Source of the DNA: Azonexaceae bacterium
GTDB lineage: Bacteria; Pseudomonadota; Gammaproteobacteria; Burkholderiales; Rhodocyclaceae
Assembly (NCBI GenBank): GCA_013335535.1
Contig: JAAXVL010000001.1
Coordinates: forward strand, 885,764-949,763
Reading direction: 5' to 3'
DNA length: 64,000 bases
Below are positions 53,256 to 63,343 of this stretch, piece by piece; within the stretch, counting starts at the first letter, position 1, and each line of letters begins with the position of its first letter. A program made the translations under genes and the position numbers. The notes under the pieces are model-generated. The model was not told the origin of the DNA and did no database searches. It saw only the letters and a list, made by a program, of their open reading frames with translations.

Positions 53256-55952
53256 ATGTTGAATTTACGCAATTACAAGATTGGCACTCGCCTGATCTTG
53301 ACCACGGTTGGTGCATTGGCCCTGATGATCGCGTTTGTTGCGATTGCCTGGCTCAGCCTGAATTTGATTAGCGACAAGGTTGATCACATCGCTAACAACA
53401 ATATCAAGAAGACTGAGTTGGCTGTCGACATGCGTACACGGAATCTGTTGATCGGCAGACACGTGCGTACTGCGTTGATCTATGAGGAATCCGAGAAGCA
53501 ACTGGGTGAGGAGAAGAAGGTCAGTGCTGATCTTCAAGCCTATATGACGTCAGAAAATCAGCTTCGGGAAACACTGGTCACGGCGCGCGGAAAGGAAATA
53601 CACGAGCGCGTCGTGCTGGCCAGAAAAGCGGCAGAGCAATCTATTTCCCGGATGTTCGTACTGATAAAGGCTGGGAACCGTCCCGAGCTTGAAGATCAAT
53701 TTTTCAATAGTTTTCGCCCAAAAATGCAGATTTGGTTCGATGCAGTGGACGAAATATTGCAGCTCCAGAGAGAGAATAATCTACGCGATTTAGCGGAAAT
53801 TGAATCAGTTAAGTCACGTGTCCAGACCTCCATGTTGTTGATGATTGGCTTGGCTCTGATCGTCATGATTCCGGCCGGACTGTGGGTGACGCGCCAGATT
53901 ACCGGCCCCTTGGGGGCGGCTGTCGGCGTGGCGGATGCCGTTGCTGCGGGCAATCTCGATAACAGCATTGATGTGAGCGGTAACGACGAGCCTGCGCAGT
54001 TATTGAATGCGCTCAGTCGCATGCAGGCAGATATCAAGGCACGTACGGAAGGTGAGCGTCGAGTGGCCAATGAGGCGCTTCGCATCAAGGTGGCTTTGGA
54101 TGTGACATCAAACAGCGTGATGGTTGCTGACCCGGACGGCGTGATTGTTTATTGCAATGCTGCTGTGCTGGAAATGATGCAAGTGGCCGAGGCCGATATT
54201 CGCAAGGACCTTCCGTCATTCAGGGCCAATTCGATTCTGGGCTCCAATTTCGATATCTACCACAAGAGCACGGCCCATCAGCGCAACCTGCTGGCAGGCC
54301 TGAAAGGCATGCATCGCACACAAATCGCGGTTGGCGGTCGTACGTTCAGATTAGTGGCCAGCCCGATTGTCAATGAACGTAACGAGCGTCTCGGAACCGT
54401 TGTTGAATGGACGGATCGTACCGCTGAGGTCGCTGTTGAGGAGGAAGTTGGCAGCATTATTGCCGCCGCGGCTTCCGGTGATTTCTCGCGCCGCATTGAT
54501 GCCAGCGAGATGAGTGGTTTCTTCAGACACATTTCTACTGGGATCAATGATCTTCTCGAGGTGAATAGTCAGGCGCTGGCTGATGTAGGGGCAATGCTGA
54601 CGCGACTGTCACAAGGGGATCTGACCCGCAAGATCGATACCGAATACCAAGGTGTGCTTGGCCGCTTGAAGGATGATGCCAATGTCACCGTCGATAACCT
54701 TCAGGAGATCATTTTCTCGATTAAAAGTGCGACCGATGCGATTAACACGGCTGCGCAGGAAATTGCCAGCGGTAACCAGGATTTGTCGGGGCGAACCGAG
54801 CAGCAGGCATCGAGTCTCGAAGAAACTGCGTCGAGCATGGAGCAGTTGACCAGCACTGTCAAACAGAACGCCGACAACGCGCGTCAGGCCAATGAACTGG
54901 CGAGCAATGCTCAGCGGGTCGCTGAAAAAGGCGGCCAAGTTGTCGGGCAGGTTGTTGAAACCATGGGGGCAATCCACCAGGCTTCGAACAGAATTTCTGA
55001 CATCATCAGCGTAATTGACGGTATCGCGTTCCAGACAAATATTTTGGCTCTCAATGCGGCGGTTGAAGCGGCTCGTGCGGGTGAACAGGGCCGTGGTTTT
55101 GCCGTGGTGGCAACTGAAGTTCGAAATCTCGCCCAACGCAGTGCGGCTGCGGCCAAGGAAATAAAGTCCCTGATTTCCGACTCTGTCGATAAGGTACAAA
55201 CTGGCGGGCGTTTGGTCGATCAGGCAGGTCAAACGATGGGTGAGGTCGTGGCCAGCATCCAACGTGTCGCCAAGATCATGTCTGATATTTCCTATGCAAG
55301 CCGCGAGCAAACTGCTGGTATAGAGCAGGTTGGCCTGGCTGTTAGCCAGATGGACGAAATGACGCAGCAGAATGCCGCGCTGGTCGAACAGGCAGCAGCG
55401 GCAGCCGAAAGCCTCGAAGAGCAGGCGCGCAATTTAGCGGAGTCGGTAGCGGTATTTCGTCTTTCGGGTGGCTTGATCGTCCAAGGGCAGTCTGAACTTG
55501 CCGGCCTGGACTTTGATGGAGCGATAGCTGCGCATGGAAAATGGAAGCAACGCCTGCTCGATTATGTGGCCGGTGGTGATGAGCAACTGGACCCCGCTAT
55601 CGTAGGACGTGACGACCAGTGCGCCTTGGGTTGCTGGATCCACGGCGATGGCCGTGCGCTGCGCGGCAATTCCAAATATACCGAGCTCAAGGGGGAACAC
55701 GCGGGATTCCATCGCTGCGCGGCGGATGTCATACGAACCCAATTGGCTGGCAATAGCGACGGCGCGCGGGCCCAAATATCCGGCGAATTTACCAATCGAT
55801 CTGCACGCGTCATCGGATTGCTGGAAAGCATGCGAGGAGGAGGGAAAAATCCGCCTCCGAAGCAATTGACCGCAGCAGCTCCCAGGACTGTTTCCCCGGT
55901 CAAAATGCCGGCGCTCGTTGCGCCGGATGATGACGAGTGGGAAGAGTTTTAA
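53256..55952 (+). CDS. methyl-accepting chemotaxis protein with PAS and CZB domains
   Basis: An 898-aa receptor. Two membrane helices (about 14-36 and 190-212) enclose a four-helix periplasmic sensor; HAMP follows. A PAS-like domain (about 270-390; [17 protein letters not shown]...), a second HAMP and the signalling domain (about 500-740, hairpin tip [27 protein letters not shown]) come next. The C-terminus carries a CZB zinc-binding domain ([31 protein letters not shown]) and ends DEWEEF. The CZB domain suggests zinc or hypochlorite sensing. The last residues resemble the NWETF tether for CheR/CheB. Start is at 53256 with AGGAG upstream. Confidence 0.93.
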   Translation: MLNLRNYKIGTRLILTTVGALALMIAFVAIAWLSLNLISDKVDHIANNNIKKTELAVDMRTRNLLIGRHVRTALIYEESEKQLGEEKKVSADLQAYMTSENQLRETLVTARGKEIHERVVLARKAAEQSISRMFVLIKAGNRPELEDQFFNSFRPKMQIWFDAVDEILQLQRENNLRDLAEIESVKSRVQTSMLLMIGLALIVMIPAGLWVTRQITGPLGAAVGVADAVAAGNLDNSIDVSGNDEPAQLLNALSRMQADIKARTEGERRVANEALRIKVALDVTSNSVMVADPDGVIVYCNAAVLEMMQVAEADIRKDLPSFRANSILGSNFDIYHKSTAHQRNLLAGLKGMHRTQIAVGGRTFRLVASPIVNERNERLGTVVEWTDRTAEVAVEEEVGSIIAAAASGDFSRRIDASEMSGFFRHISTGINDLLEVNSQALADVGAMLTRLSQGDLTRKIDTEYQGVLGRLKDDANVTVDNLQEIIFSIKSATDAINTAAQEIASGNQDLSGRTEQQASSLEETASSMEQLTSTVKQNADNARQANELASNAQRVAEKGGQVVGQVVETMGAIHQASNRISDIISVIDGIAFQTNILALNAAVEAARAGEQGRGFAVVATEVRNLAQRSAAAAKEIKSLISDSVDKVQTGGRLVDQAGQTMGEVVASIQRVAKIMSDISYASREQTAGIEQVGLAVSQMDEMTQQNAALVEQAAAAAESLEEQARNLAESVAVFRLSGGLIVQGQSELAGLDFDGAIAAHGKWKQRLLDYVAGGDEQLDPAIVGRDDQCALGCWIHGDGRALRGNSKYTELKGEHAGFHRCAADVIRTQLAGNSDGARAQISGEFTNRSARVIGLLESMRGGGKNPPPKQLTAAAPRTVSPVKMPALVAPDDDEWEEF

Positions 55953-55974
55953 GACAACAGGGTCATAGAAAAAT

Positions 55975-58900
55975 ATGCGAAATAATCAGCCTGTGACGAA
56001 TGTGGAGATTGAGGTGGATGACTACCACCTCATCGCTTCCAAGACTGATCTCAAGGGGCAGATTACCTATGTCAATCAAGCTTTTATTGACATCAGCGGG
56101 TTTTCTGAGTCGGAGCTGATCGGTCAGCCTCACAATATTTTGCGCCATCCGGATATGCCATCTGAGGCATTTGCCGATTTGTGGCAGGACCTCAAGCATG
56201 GTCGTCCGTGGACCGGCATGGTCAAGAACCGGTGCAAGAACGGAGACTATTACTGGGTTTTAGCCAATGTGACGCCGCTGCGTGAGAACGGTACGGTCGT
56301 CGGCTATATGTCTGTGCGTCGGAAGGCGAGCCGAGAGCAGATTTCTGCAGCTGAAATGGCGTATTCGGAAATCCGCGAAAAACGTGCAGGCGGCAAGATC
56401 ATCTCTCATGGCAACGTGGTTAGAGGCGGTGGGCTCGGGGTTCTGCGGCGCTGGATGTCTGATGCGTCATCCTCCCAAAAAATTGTACTGGGAATGTTGC
56501 TGGGGTTCGGGATCATTCTGGGGGGGGCGACCAACTTGCTTGGGGGCCACCTGGCAACGCTACTGGATGTTCAGGGGCGCGAAAGTCTGAGAAATGATGT
56601 GGGTCTGATCCGTGTCATGGTTGAAACGAACCTGACGGCTCTGCGCAAAGAAGCCATTCAGTTGAACCGTGGCTTTGCGATGTCCTTTCAGGACGATATT
56701 GTTCTTGAGGGGGGCGAAGAGCAAGGAGTCCTTCGTACGTCCAGAGGCGATGTCCTGAACGGAAAGTTCGAAATAGTCGATCGTTTTACTGAGAAAACAG
56801 GTGCGGTTGCCACAATTTTTAGTCGCAAGGGTGATGACTTCGTCCGGGTTTCGACGTCAGTCAAAAAAGAGAATGGCGAACGTGCCGTTGGTACCAACCT
56901 GGCCAAGGAACATCCGGCTCTGGCTGAGCTATTGGCAGGGAAGCCCTATGTCGGACAGGCAACTCTCTTCGGAAAGGCTTTCTACACCAGTTACACGCCC
57001 ATTTTTGCAAAGAGCGGCAAAATCATAGGTGCCACATTTATCGGGCTTGATATCTCGACAGAGCTGGAAGCCCTTAAAAAGCAGATTCGCTCATTGAAGG
57101 TGGGGGAGACGGGTTATTACTTTGTGCTTGATGCAAGCAAAGGTAAGGACTTCGGTAATCTTCTCGTGCATCCAGCCAAGGAGGGAACCAACGTTCTTGG
57201 TGCCAAGGATGCCGGTGGTCGCGAGTTCATTCGCGAAATGCTGGAACGAGGTAACGGGGAGATTAGTTATCCATGGATCAACACCGAATTGGGTGACACT
57301 GCAACACGGGAAAAGATTGTGGTGTTTGACACACTGCCTGATGCCAAGTGGCTGATTGCCGGTGGAACCTATCTTGACGAGTTTCACGCCCTTTCAAGTC
57401 AGACTACCCGCTATGTCGTGATCGGCGGACTGATCCTGGCGTTGCTGCTTGCCGCATTTCTCTACCTGCTTATTTCGAAGCTGATTGTCCGGCCGCTGCA
57501 ACAAAAGGTTCTGCCCGTTTTTAACGACCTAGCAGAAGGTCGATACGATACGCGACTGGATGTCGGGGCAAATGATGAGGTTGGCCAGGTCCTTCAGGGG
57601 CTCCAGTCGATGCAAATGCAGCAAGGATTCAATGTTGCGGAGGCGCAGCGTATTGCCAACGACAATCTACGCATTCGCATTGCGCTGGATTGCGTTTCAG
57701 CCAATTTGCGGATTGCCGATGACGAAGGGAAGGTGATCTACGCTAACAAGGGGCTGCTGACAACCTTGCGCCAGATTGAGCCTGGTCTGCGTGAACAGCA
57801 GCCGAATTTCAGCGTTGACGGGTTCATCGGCAGCAATATTGGCGTGTTTTATCAGGATCCGGCTGCTGCACTCAAAAGCTTGCGTGAGTTGCAGGGGACT
57901 CGCCAGACAGAACTCGATATTGGCCGGCGGATTTATAACATCATTACTAACCCGATCATCAATGAGCGTGGCCAGCGCCTCGGTACCGTGGGCGAATGGG
58001 TTGATCGTACGGCCGAATTGAATGCCCAGCGATCAGTGGCTGATCTCGTATCGCGTGCGTCAGCCGGGGATCTCGGGGCGCGCCTCGATACCTCTTCGCT
58101 GGAAGGCTTTTACAAGGAGCTTGGCACAGGCATCAATAGCTTGGTTGAGACCAGCGGCGCGGCGATTGGCGAGATTGCCGATCTTCTGTCTAGAGTGGCG
58201 GATGGCGATCTCACCCAGACGCTGACTAGCTCGTATCAGGGGACCTTTGGTCGCTTGCGCGATGATGCGAACCAGACTGTCACGCAGTTGCGTAATCTGG
58301 TCGGCGAAATTCAGTTGTCTGCGCAAATGATCAATACGGCTGCCAAGGAAATTGCATCGGGCAACCAGGATCTGTCCGGGCGGACTGAAGAGCAGGCGAG
58401 TAGCCTCGAAGAGACGGCGTCGAGCATGGAGCAACTGACCAGCACGGTGAGGCAGAACGCCGACAACGCACGTCAGGCAAACGAACTGGCTGGTACCGCC
58501 CAGCGGGTTGCCGATAAGGGCGGCGAGGTGGTGGGGCAAGTCGTCAACACCATGAGTGCAATCCATCAGTCGAGCAGCAAGATCGCTGACATCATTGGGG
58601 TGATCGATGGTATCGCCTTCCAGACCAATATTCTTGCCCTCAACGCGGCCGTCGAGGCTGCACGGGCGGGAGAGCAGGGGCGCGGATTTGCCGTGGTGGC
58701 CACCGAGGTGCGAAATTTGGCTCAGCGTAGTGCTGCCGCAGCAAAGGAAATCAAGGGTTTGATCTCAGACTCGGTCGACAAGGTCGAAACAGGCAACAAA
58801 TTGGTTGATCAGGCAGGCCGAACGATGGAAGAGGTCGTGTCGAGTATCAAGCGTGTGGCCAAGATCATGGGTGATATTTCCGATGCCAGTACCGAGCAGA

Positions 58901-59199
58901 GCGCGGGTATCGAGCAGGTTAGTTTGGCGGTAAGCCAGATGGATGAGGTGACGCAACAGAATGCGGCCCTTGTCGAGCAGGCTGCGGCAGCGGCCGAGAG
59001 CCTGGAAGAGCAGGCGCATCAACTGACGCAGACTGTTGCGGTATTCCGGATTGGCGACAGCAACATGACTTCGCGCCTTGCCTCGCCACCGCCTCGAATC
59101 GAGCGCAAAGCCGAATCGGCAATGAAAACCGAGCCGCCTCGAGGTCCAAAGGCACAATTGCAACATGTCAGTCTTGATGATGAGTGGGAAGAGTTCTAG
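55975..59199 (+). CDS. methyl-accepting chemotaxis protein with PAS, Cache and second PAS domains
   Basis: A 1074-aa receptor. An N-terminal cytoplasmic Aer-like PAS (about 15-120, [13 protein letters not shown]) is followed by a membrane helix (about 165-190), a large periplasmic Cache-type sensor (about 195-475), a second helix (about 480-502), HAMP, a second PAS (about 560-680), HAMP-like repeats and the signalling domain (about 770-1040, hairpin tip as in the preceding receptor). It ends DDEWEEF. Two senses, redox or energy through PAS and a ligand through Cache, may be combined. It is close in sequence to the preceding receptor in the signalling part, suggesting duplication or gene conversion. 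Confidence 0.92.
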   Translation: MRNNQPVTNVEIEVDDYHLIASKTDLKGQITYVNQAFIDISGFSESELIGQPHNILRHPDMPSEAFADLWQDLKHGRPWTGMVKNRCKNGDYYWVLANVTPLRENGTVVGYMSVRRKASREQISAAEMAYSEIREKRAGGKIISHGNVVRGGGLGVLRRWMSDASSSQKIVLGMLLGFGIILGGATNLLGGHLATLLDVQGRESLRNDVGLIRVMVETNLTALRKEAIQLNRGFAMSFQDDIVLEGGEEQGVLRTSRGDVLNGKFEIVDRFTEKTGAVATIFSRKGDDFVRVSTSVKKENGERAVGTNLAKEHPALAELLAGKPYVGQATLFGKAFYTSYTPIFAKSGKIIGATFIGLDISTELEALKKQIRSLKVGETGYYFVLDASKGKDFGNLLVHPAKEGTNVLGAKDAGGREFIREMLERGNGEISYPWINTELGDTATREKIVVFDTLPDAKWLIAGGTYLDEFHALSSQTTRYVVIGGLILALLLAAFLYLLISKLIVRPLQQKVLPVFNDLAEGRYDTRLDVGANDEVGQVLQGLQSMQMQQGFNVAEAQRIANDNLRIRIALDCVSANLRIADDEGKVIYANKGLLTTLRQIEPGLREQQPNFSVDGFIGSNIGVFYQDPAAALKSLRELQGTRQTELDIGRRIYNIITNPIINERGQRLGTVGEWVDRTAELNAQRSVADLVSRASAGDLGARLDTSSLEGFYKELGTGINSLVETSGAAIGEIADLLSRVADGDLTQTLTSSYQGTFGRLRDDANQTVTQLRNLVGEIQLSAQMINTAAKEIASGNQDLSGRTEEQASSLEETASSMEQLTSTVRQNADNARQANELAGTAQRVADKGGEVVGQVVNTMSAIHQSSSKIADIIGVIDGIAFQTNILALNAAVEAARAGEQGRGFAVVATEVRNLAQRSAAAAKEIKGLISDSVDKVETGNKLVDQAGRTMEEVVSSIKRVAKIMGDISDASTEQSAGIEQVSLAVSQMDEVTQQNAALVEQAAAAAESLEEQAHQLTQTVAVFRIGDSNMTSRLASPPPRIERKAESAMKTEPPRGPKAQLQHVSLDDEWEEF

Positions 59200-59201
59200 C
59201 C

Positions 59202-60104
59202 ATGGCTGATATTCGAAATCCGGCTCAGCCTGTATCTACTATCCTGTCATCGTTGTCAGCCAGTTTGCCCGCTCGAGATAGTACGGCGAGGGAGTTTACG
59301 TTTTCGACGACTGATTTTGAGCGCGTTCGCAAACTGATCTACCAGCATGCGGGGATTTCTTTGTCGCCGGTCAAGCAGGATATGGTCTATTCGCGTCTGG
59401 CGAGACGTCTGCGCGCAACGGGAATGCGTTCTTTTGCCGAGTATCTTGACGGGTTGGAACGAAATGGCGGCGATGAGTGGGAGCGCTTCGTCAATTCGCT
59501 GACGACAAATCTGACCTCGTTTTTTCGCGAGCCGCACCACTTCCCGATCTTTGCCGATCACATTCGCAAGATTGGCACGAAACGCCCTATCCGGGTCTGG
59601 TGCTCGGCGGCATCGACGGGGGAGGAACCCTATTCGATCGCGATGACCGTGGCTGAAACCTTTGGCTCCAATGTCTCGCACATCTCGATCGTCGCTTCGG
59701 ATCTCGATACCAATGTGCTGGCGACTGCTGCCAAAGGCGTTTATCCCGTCGAACGGGTTGAAAAATTGTCACCGGAGCGTCTGCGTAAATTCTTTCTGCG
59801 CGGCACTGGCAGCCAGGATGGTTTCGTTTCGGTTCGTCCCGAGTTGAAGCAGATGGTCAGTTTTCAGCGGACCAACCTGCTGGACACGAGCTATGCCGTC
59901 AAGGGGCCGCTCGATGTCATATTTTGCCGAAATGTGATGATCTATTTCGACAAGCCAACTCAGTACAAGATTCTGTCGCGCTTTGCTCCGATGATGCAGC
60001 CAGACGGGCTGATGTTTGCTGGCCACTCGGAAAGCTTTTTGCACGCGGCCGATCTTTTCAAGTCCCAGGGCAAGACAGTTTATGCCCCGGTGCAGGCTCG
60101 ATAG
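59202..60104 (+). CDS. cheR: chemoreceptor glutamate methyltransferase CheR
   Basis: A 300-aa SAM-dependent methyltransferase. N-terminal helical domain (about 30-90), then the catalytic part with WCSAASTGEEPYSIAM (SAM binding), ASDLDTNVL and IFCRNVMIYFD, and a beta subdomain that would bind a receptor tail. The ATG at 59202 follows the receptor stop by two bases; an in-frame GTG at 59184 is inside the receptor gene. It should act on the WEEF-tailed receptors next to it. Confidence 0.96.
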   Translation: MADIRNPAQPVSTILSSLSASLPARDSTAREFTFSTTDFERVRKLIYQHAGISLSPVKQDMVYSRLARRLRATGMRSFAEYLDGLERNGGDEWERFVNSLTTNLTSFFREPHHFPIFADHIRKIGTKRPIRVWCSAASTGEEPYSIAMTVAETFGSNVSHISIVASDLDTNVLATAAKGVYPVERVEKLSPERLRKFFLRGTGSQDGFVSVRPELKQMVSFQRTNLLDTSYAVKGPLDVIFCRNVMIYFDKPTQYKILSRFAPMMQPDGLMFAGHSESFLHAADLFKSQGKTVYAPVQAR

Positions 60105-60116
60105 GGAAGGCGCCGG

Positions 60117-60722
60117 GTGCAACACTCCTACGATGAACAGCTAGCGACAAATCGATACTTCGACCGGAAGTTCGGTCTTGAAGCAGCCAAAATATTGCCG
60201 GGCGAATACTTCGTTTCCAACAAGGAAGCGCTACTGGTGACCGTTCTCGGTTCATGTGTTGCCGCCTGTATTCGTGATGCCGACTCCGGAATTGGCGGGA
60301 TGAATCATTTCATGTTGCCGGATGATGGTGGTCGCAGCCCGCTTGCGATGTCGACCCGCTATGGTACCTACGCCATGGAAGTGCTGATTAATCATCTGCT
60401 CAAGCTGGGCGCACGACGCAATCGTCTTGAGGCCAAGGTATTTGGCGGGGGGGCTGTCATGGCGAGCCTGGCGAGTAGTAACGTCGGCGCCAAAAATGCG
60501 GAATTCGTCCTTGATTTCCTGAAGACCGAAAAGGTTCCTGTCGTCGCCAAGGACTTGCTGGATTCATATCCCCGGAAAGTCTATTATTTTCCGCATTCAG
60601 GACGCGTTCTGGTCAAGAAATTGCACCGAGTGCACAACGAAACCTTGTTCAGCCGCGAAAACGATTACAAGGTACGCCTGACCGGTTCTACCATCGAAGG
60701 CGATGTCGAGTTGTTCGTTTGA
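60117..60722 (+). CDS. cheD: chemoreceptor glutamine deamidase CheD
   Basis: A 201-aa cysteine deamidase. LGSCVAACIRD holds the catalytic Cys (about residue 44) and GGMNHFMLP the His (about 60-63); YGTYAMEVLINHLLKLGA is the third conserved block. It starts with GTG behind AGGGAAGG. It converts receptor Gln to Glu, and can act with CheB. A dispersed-repeat copy follows it. Confidence 0.95.
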   Translation: MQHSYDEQLATNRYFDRKFGLEAAKILPGEYFVSNKEALLVTVLGSCVAACIRDADSGIGGMNHFMLPDDGGRSPLAMSTRYGTYAMEVLINHLLKLGARRNRLEAKVFGGGAVMASLASSNVGAKNAEFVLDFLKTEKVPVVAKDLLDSYPRKVYYFPHSGRVLVKKLHRVHNETLFSRENDYKVRLTGSTIEGDVELFV

Positions 60723-60758
60723 CACGGTCAACCGGAAAAAAGCGCCAATTTTGAAATT
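60723..60758 (-). repeat. dispersed repeat, copy 6 (intergenic, cheD-cheB)
   Basis: On the minus strand it reads AAATTTCAAAATTGGCGC, a T-run and TTCCGGTTGACCGTGT. It fills most of the 53 bp between the two genes, starting one base after the cheD stop, so the cheB ribosome site region contains no AGGAGG-like sequence. Confidence 0.78.
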
Positions 60759-60775
60759 TTTCTCAATAGATGCCC

Positions 60776-61816
60776 ATGAAAATTCGAGTCCTGATCGTTG
60801 ACGATTCGGCATTAATGCGTGGCTTGTTGAGCAAATTGGTCAGCATGGGGCCCGATATGGAGGTGGTGGGGGCGGCACCTGACGCCCAAACTGCCCGTGA
60901 AATGATCAAGGTGTTGAATCCGGATGTCATGACGCTTGACGTCCATATGCCCAAAATGGGAGGGCTTGAGTTTCTCGAGCGCTTGATGCGCTTGCGGCCT
61001 ATGCCGGTTGTCATGGTGTCGTCGTTTACCGAATCTGGTTCGGAGACCACGCTGAAAGCCCTTGAGCTTGGGGCTGTAGATTTTATAGGCAAGCCACGGG
61101 CTGATAGTGGCAGGAGCATGGAAAGCTATGCAGAAGAATTGGTCGAAAAAATCCGCGCTGCCAAAGGCGCGCGTTTGCGTGGGTCAATGAGTTCCACCGC
61201 CGCTCCGCCGTCGTTAGCGACGCATACCAGACCCGGTTTAGCCGCGAGTGGAAAGATCATCTTTGTCGGCGCATCAACCGGAGGAACCGAGGCGATCAAA
61301 GAGTTCCTCATGGGGATTCCAGCGGATTGCCCGCCCATTCTCATCGTTCAGCATATGCCGGAATCCTTCACGGCCTCATTTGCCCGTCGTCTGGATTCTC
61401 TGTGCGCACCTCGCGTCGTCGAGGCGCAAGGGAATGAAAAGATCGAGCCGGGTAACGTCTATGTAGCGCCGGGACATTCACATTTGCTCATTCGACGGGG
61501 CAATTCCGGCTTCCTCACCGAATTGGCCCCGACGCCTCCGGTAAATCGTCATCGCCCATCCGTCGACGTACTGTTTGATTCGGCTGCCGCCTTGGTTGGG
61601 CGTAAGGCAGTTGGCGTTATTCTTACCGGAATGGGCAAGGATGGCGCTCAGGGGTTGTTGCGCCTGCGTCAGGCTGGCGCGAGAACTTTTGGTCAGGATG
61701 AGGCGAGCTGTGTCGTATACGGAATGCCGCGCGAAGCTTTTCTGATTGGCGCAGTCGAAGAGCAGTGCCCGCTCGAAGATATGGCGCGGCGGGTGATTTC
61801 CGCGATTTGTGTTTGA
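60776..61816 (+). CDS. cheB: chemotaxis-specific methylesterase/deamidase CheB
   Basis: A 346-aa two-domain enzyme. Receiver with Asp55 ([13 protein letters not shown]) and a methylesterase with the triad Ser167 (GASTGGTEA), His193 (IVQHMPESF) and Asp289 (GMGKDGAQG), the spacing known for CheB. Residues 110-150 are the linker. An ATG at 60770 would add two residues. No ribosome site is visible; the preceding 36 bp is a dispersed-repeat copy. It removes methyl groups added by CheR. Confidence 0.95.
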   Translation: MKIRVLIVDDSALMRGLLSKLVSMGPDMEVVGAAPDAQTAREMIKVLNPDVMTLDVHMPKMGGLEFLERLMRLRPMPVVMVSSFTESGSETTLKALELGAVDFIGKPRADSGRSMESYAEELVEKIRAAKGARLRGSMSSTAAPPSLATHTRPGLAASGKIIFVGASTGGTEAIKEFLMGIPADCPPILIVQHMPESFTASFARRLDSLCAPRVVEAQGNEKIEPGNVYVAPGHSHLLIRRGNSGFLTELAPTPPVNRHRPSVDVLFDSAAALVGRKAVGVILTGMGKDGAQGLLRLRQAGARTFGQDEASCVVYGMPREAFLIGAVEEQCPLEDMARRVISAICV

Positions 61817-61894
61817 CCCACCAGCCGGGCTTGTTGCCGATGGTTAAAGGATTAAACTAGAACTCGATTCGTTTTTTTTGGGATAGGAAAACAA

Positions 61895-62200
61895 ATGCAA
61901 GCAAGCATTCTCAATGAATCCGGCAAGGTCACCATCAAACTTGTCGGTCGTTTTGATTTCAATACTCACCGCGAATTTCGGGCAGCCTATGAACCCTTGG
62001 TCGCCGATTCTGCTATTCGATCTGTCGCTGTGGATTTCGCCGGGGTCGATTATCTTGATAGCTCGGCATTGGGTATGTTGTTGATGTTGCGCGACAAATT
62101 GGGCGGAGCAAACAAGGAAGTGGCACTCACTGGTGTTCGCGGCAACGTAAAACAGGTGCTAGATATTGCTAATTTTGGTAAATTGTTTCAAATTTCCTAA
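61895..62200 (+). CDS. STAS-domain protein (anti-sigma-factor antagonist-like)
   Basis: A 101-aa single STAS domain. DYLDSSALGMLLMLRDKL contains the conserved Ser (about residue 59) that is phosphorylated in SpoIIAA-like proteins. It sits between cheB and cheV, and no cognate kinase or phosphatase is adjacent. A role in tuning the chemotaxis cluster or linking it to the PP2C/FHA pathway is a guess. ATAGGAAAAC is upstream. Confidence 0.92.
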   Translation: MQASILNESGKVTIKLVGRFDFNTHREFRAAYEPLVADSAIRSVAVDFAGVDYLDSSALGMLLMLRDKLGGANKEVALTGVRGNVKQVLDIANFGKLFQIS

Positions 62201-62357
62201 ATGTTCGGTCCAGTAGACCGTTAATGGAAGATGGGGTGGGCACCCAAATGGTGCTGGCAGCAGGTTCGTCGCTGGGAGACGATGAGGTTGGAAGAGGCTG
62301 TTTTTGGGCTTCTTGCTTCCGAAGTCGGCCGGATACGCAACATGCGAGAGGATGACA

Positions 62358-63326
62358 ATGTCTGAGTTATTAAAGAATATCGACGCGCGAACAAAACTGG
62401 CGGGCACCAACAAGCTCGAGATTCTTTTGTTCTTTCTCGGCGTGGACCAGCGTACGGGGCGTCGCGAGACCTATGGCATCAATGTCTTCAAGGTACGCGA
62501 AGTCATGCGTACCCCGGTGATTACCGCTGCCCCCGATATGCCCGCCTCAGTAGAGGGCATGGTTAGTTTGCGCGGTGCGCTGGTACCGGTCATCGACCTC
62601 GCCAAATATTCGGGCATATCCCCGGAAACGCCTCGCGAAATAATGATCGTTACCGAATATAACGGCCACACCCAAGGCTTTCTGGTCGAAGGAGTGGATA
62701 CCATCCTTCGCCTGGACTGGAGCAAGATGCGCGTTCCTCCGGAGATGCTGACCTCGCAGACTGGTGGTTTGGTGACAGCCGTTACCGAATTGGAAGACAA
62801 CCGTCTGGTGATGATGATGGATGTCGAAAAAGTCCTCTCGGAAACCACCAGCATCGACAACGAGATCATGTACCGTGGCGTTGTCGCTGTGGACAAGCCG
62901 GACAGCACGGTCTTTTATTGCGATGACTCGAGCGTCGCTCGCAAGCAAATTGAACGTACGCTTGCAGCCATGGGCGTCAGGGGCATCTCGGCGGTGAATG
63001 GCCGTCAGATGTGGGAAGAAATGGAGAAGGTCGCGACCTATGCGCAGTCCGTAGGCAAGCCCGCGTCGTCCATGATCAGTCTGGTGCTTACTGACATTGA
63101 AATGCCCGAAATGGATGGCTACATCCTAACCAAAAAAATCAAGTCGGATCCGCGGTTCAACGGGATACCCGTCATAATGCATTCGTCATTATCCGGGATG
63201 TCCAACCAGAAGTTGGGCGCATCAGTGGGGGTTGATGAATATGTGCCAAAGTTTGAGCCCCTGCGTTTGTCTGAAACATTGGCGCGGCGATTGGGCGTGG
63301 ACACGATGCCGGTTCGTGCGGCTTGA
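62358..63326 (+). CDS. cheV: chemotaxis coupling-receiver protein CheV (first copy)
   Basis: A 322-aa fusion: CheW-like domain (about 10-165; EILLFFLGV, YGINVFKVREVM, MVSLRGALVPVIDLAKYSG) and receiver domain (about 185-315) with Asp in VLTDIEMPEMDG. A KFEP sequence replaces the usual KP switch lysine motif only in spacing (YVPKFEP). The ATG at 62358 has GAGAGG seven bases upstream; ATG at 62352 is close to it. A 157-bp gap separates it from the STAS gene. A paralogue follows after 17 bp. Confidence 0.93.
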   Translation: MSELLKNIDARTKLAGTNKLEILLFFLGVDQRTGRRETYGINVFKVREVMRTPVITAAPDMPASVEGMVSLRGALVPVIDLAKYSGISPETPREIMIVTEYNGHTQGFLVEGVDTILRLDWSKMRVPPEMLTSQTGGLVTAVTELEDNRLVMMMDVEKVLSETTSIDNEIMYRGVVAVDKPDSTVFYCDDSSVARKQIERTLAAMGVRGISAVNGRQMWEEMEKVATYAQSVGKPASSMISLVLTDIEMPEMDGYILTKKIKSDPRFNGIPVIMHSSLSGMSNQKLGASVGVDEYVPKFEPLRLSETLARRLGVDTMPVRAA

Positions 63327-63343
63327 GATAGCAGGAGTTGGCG

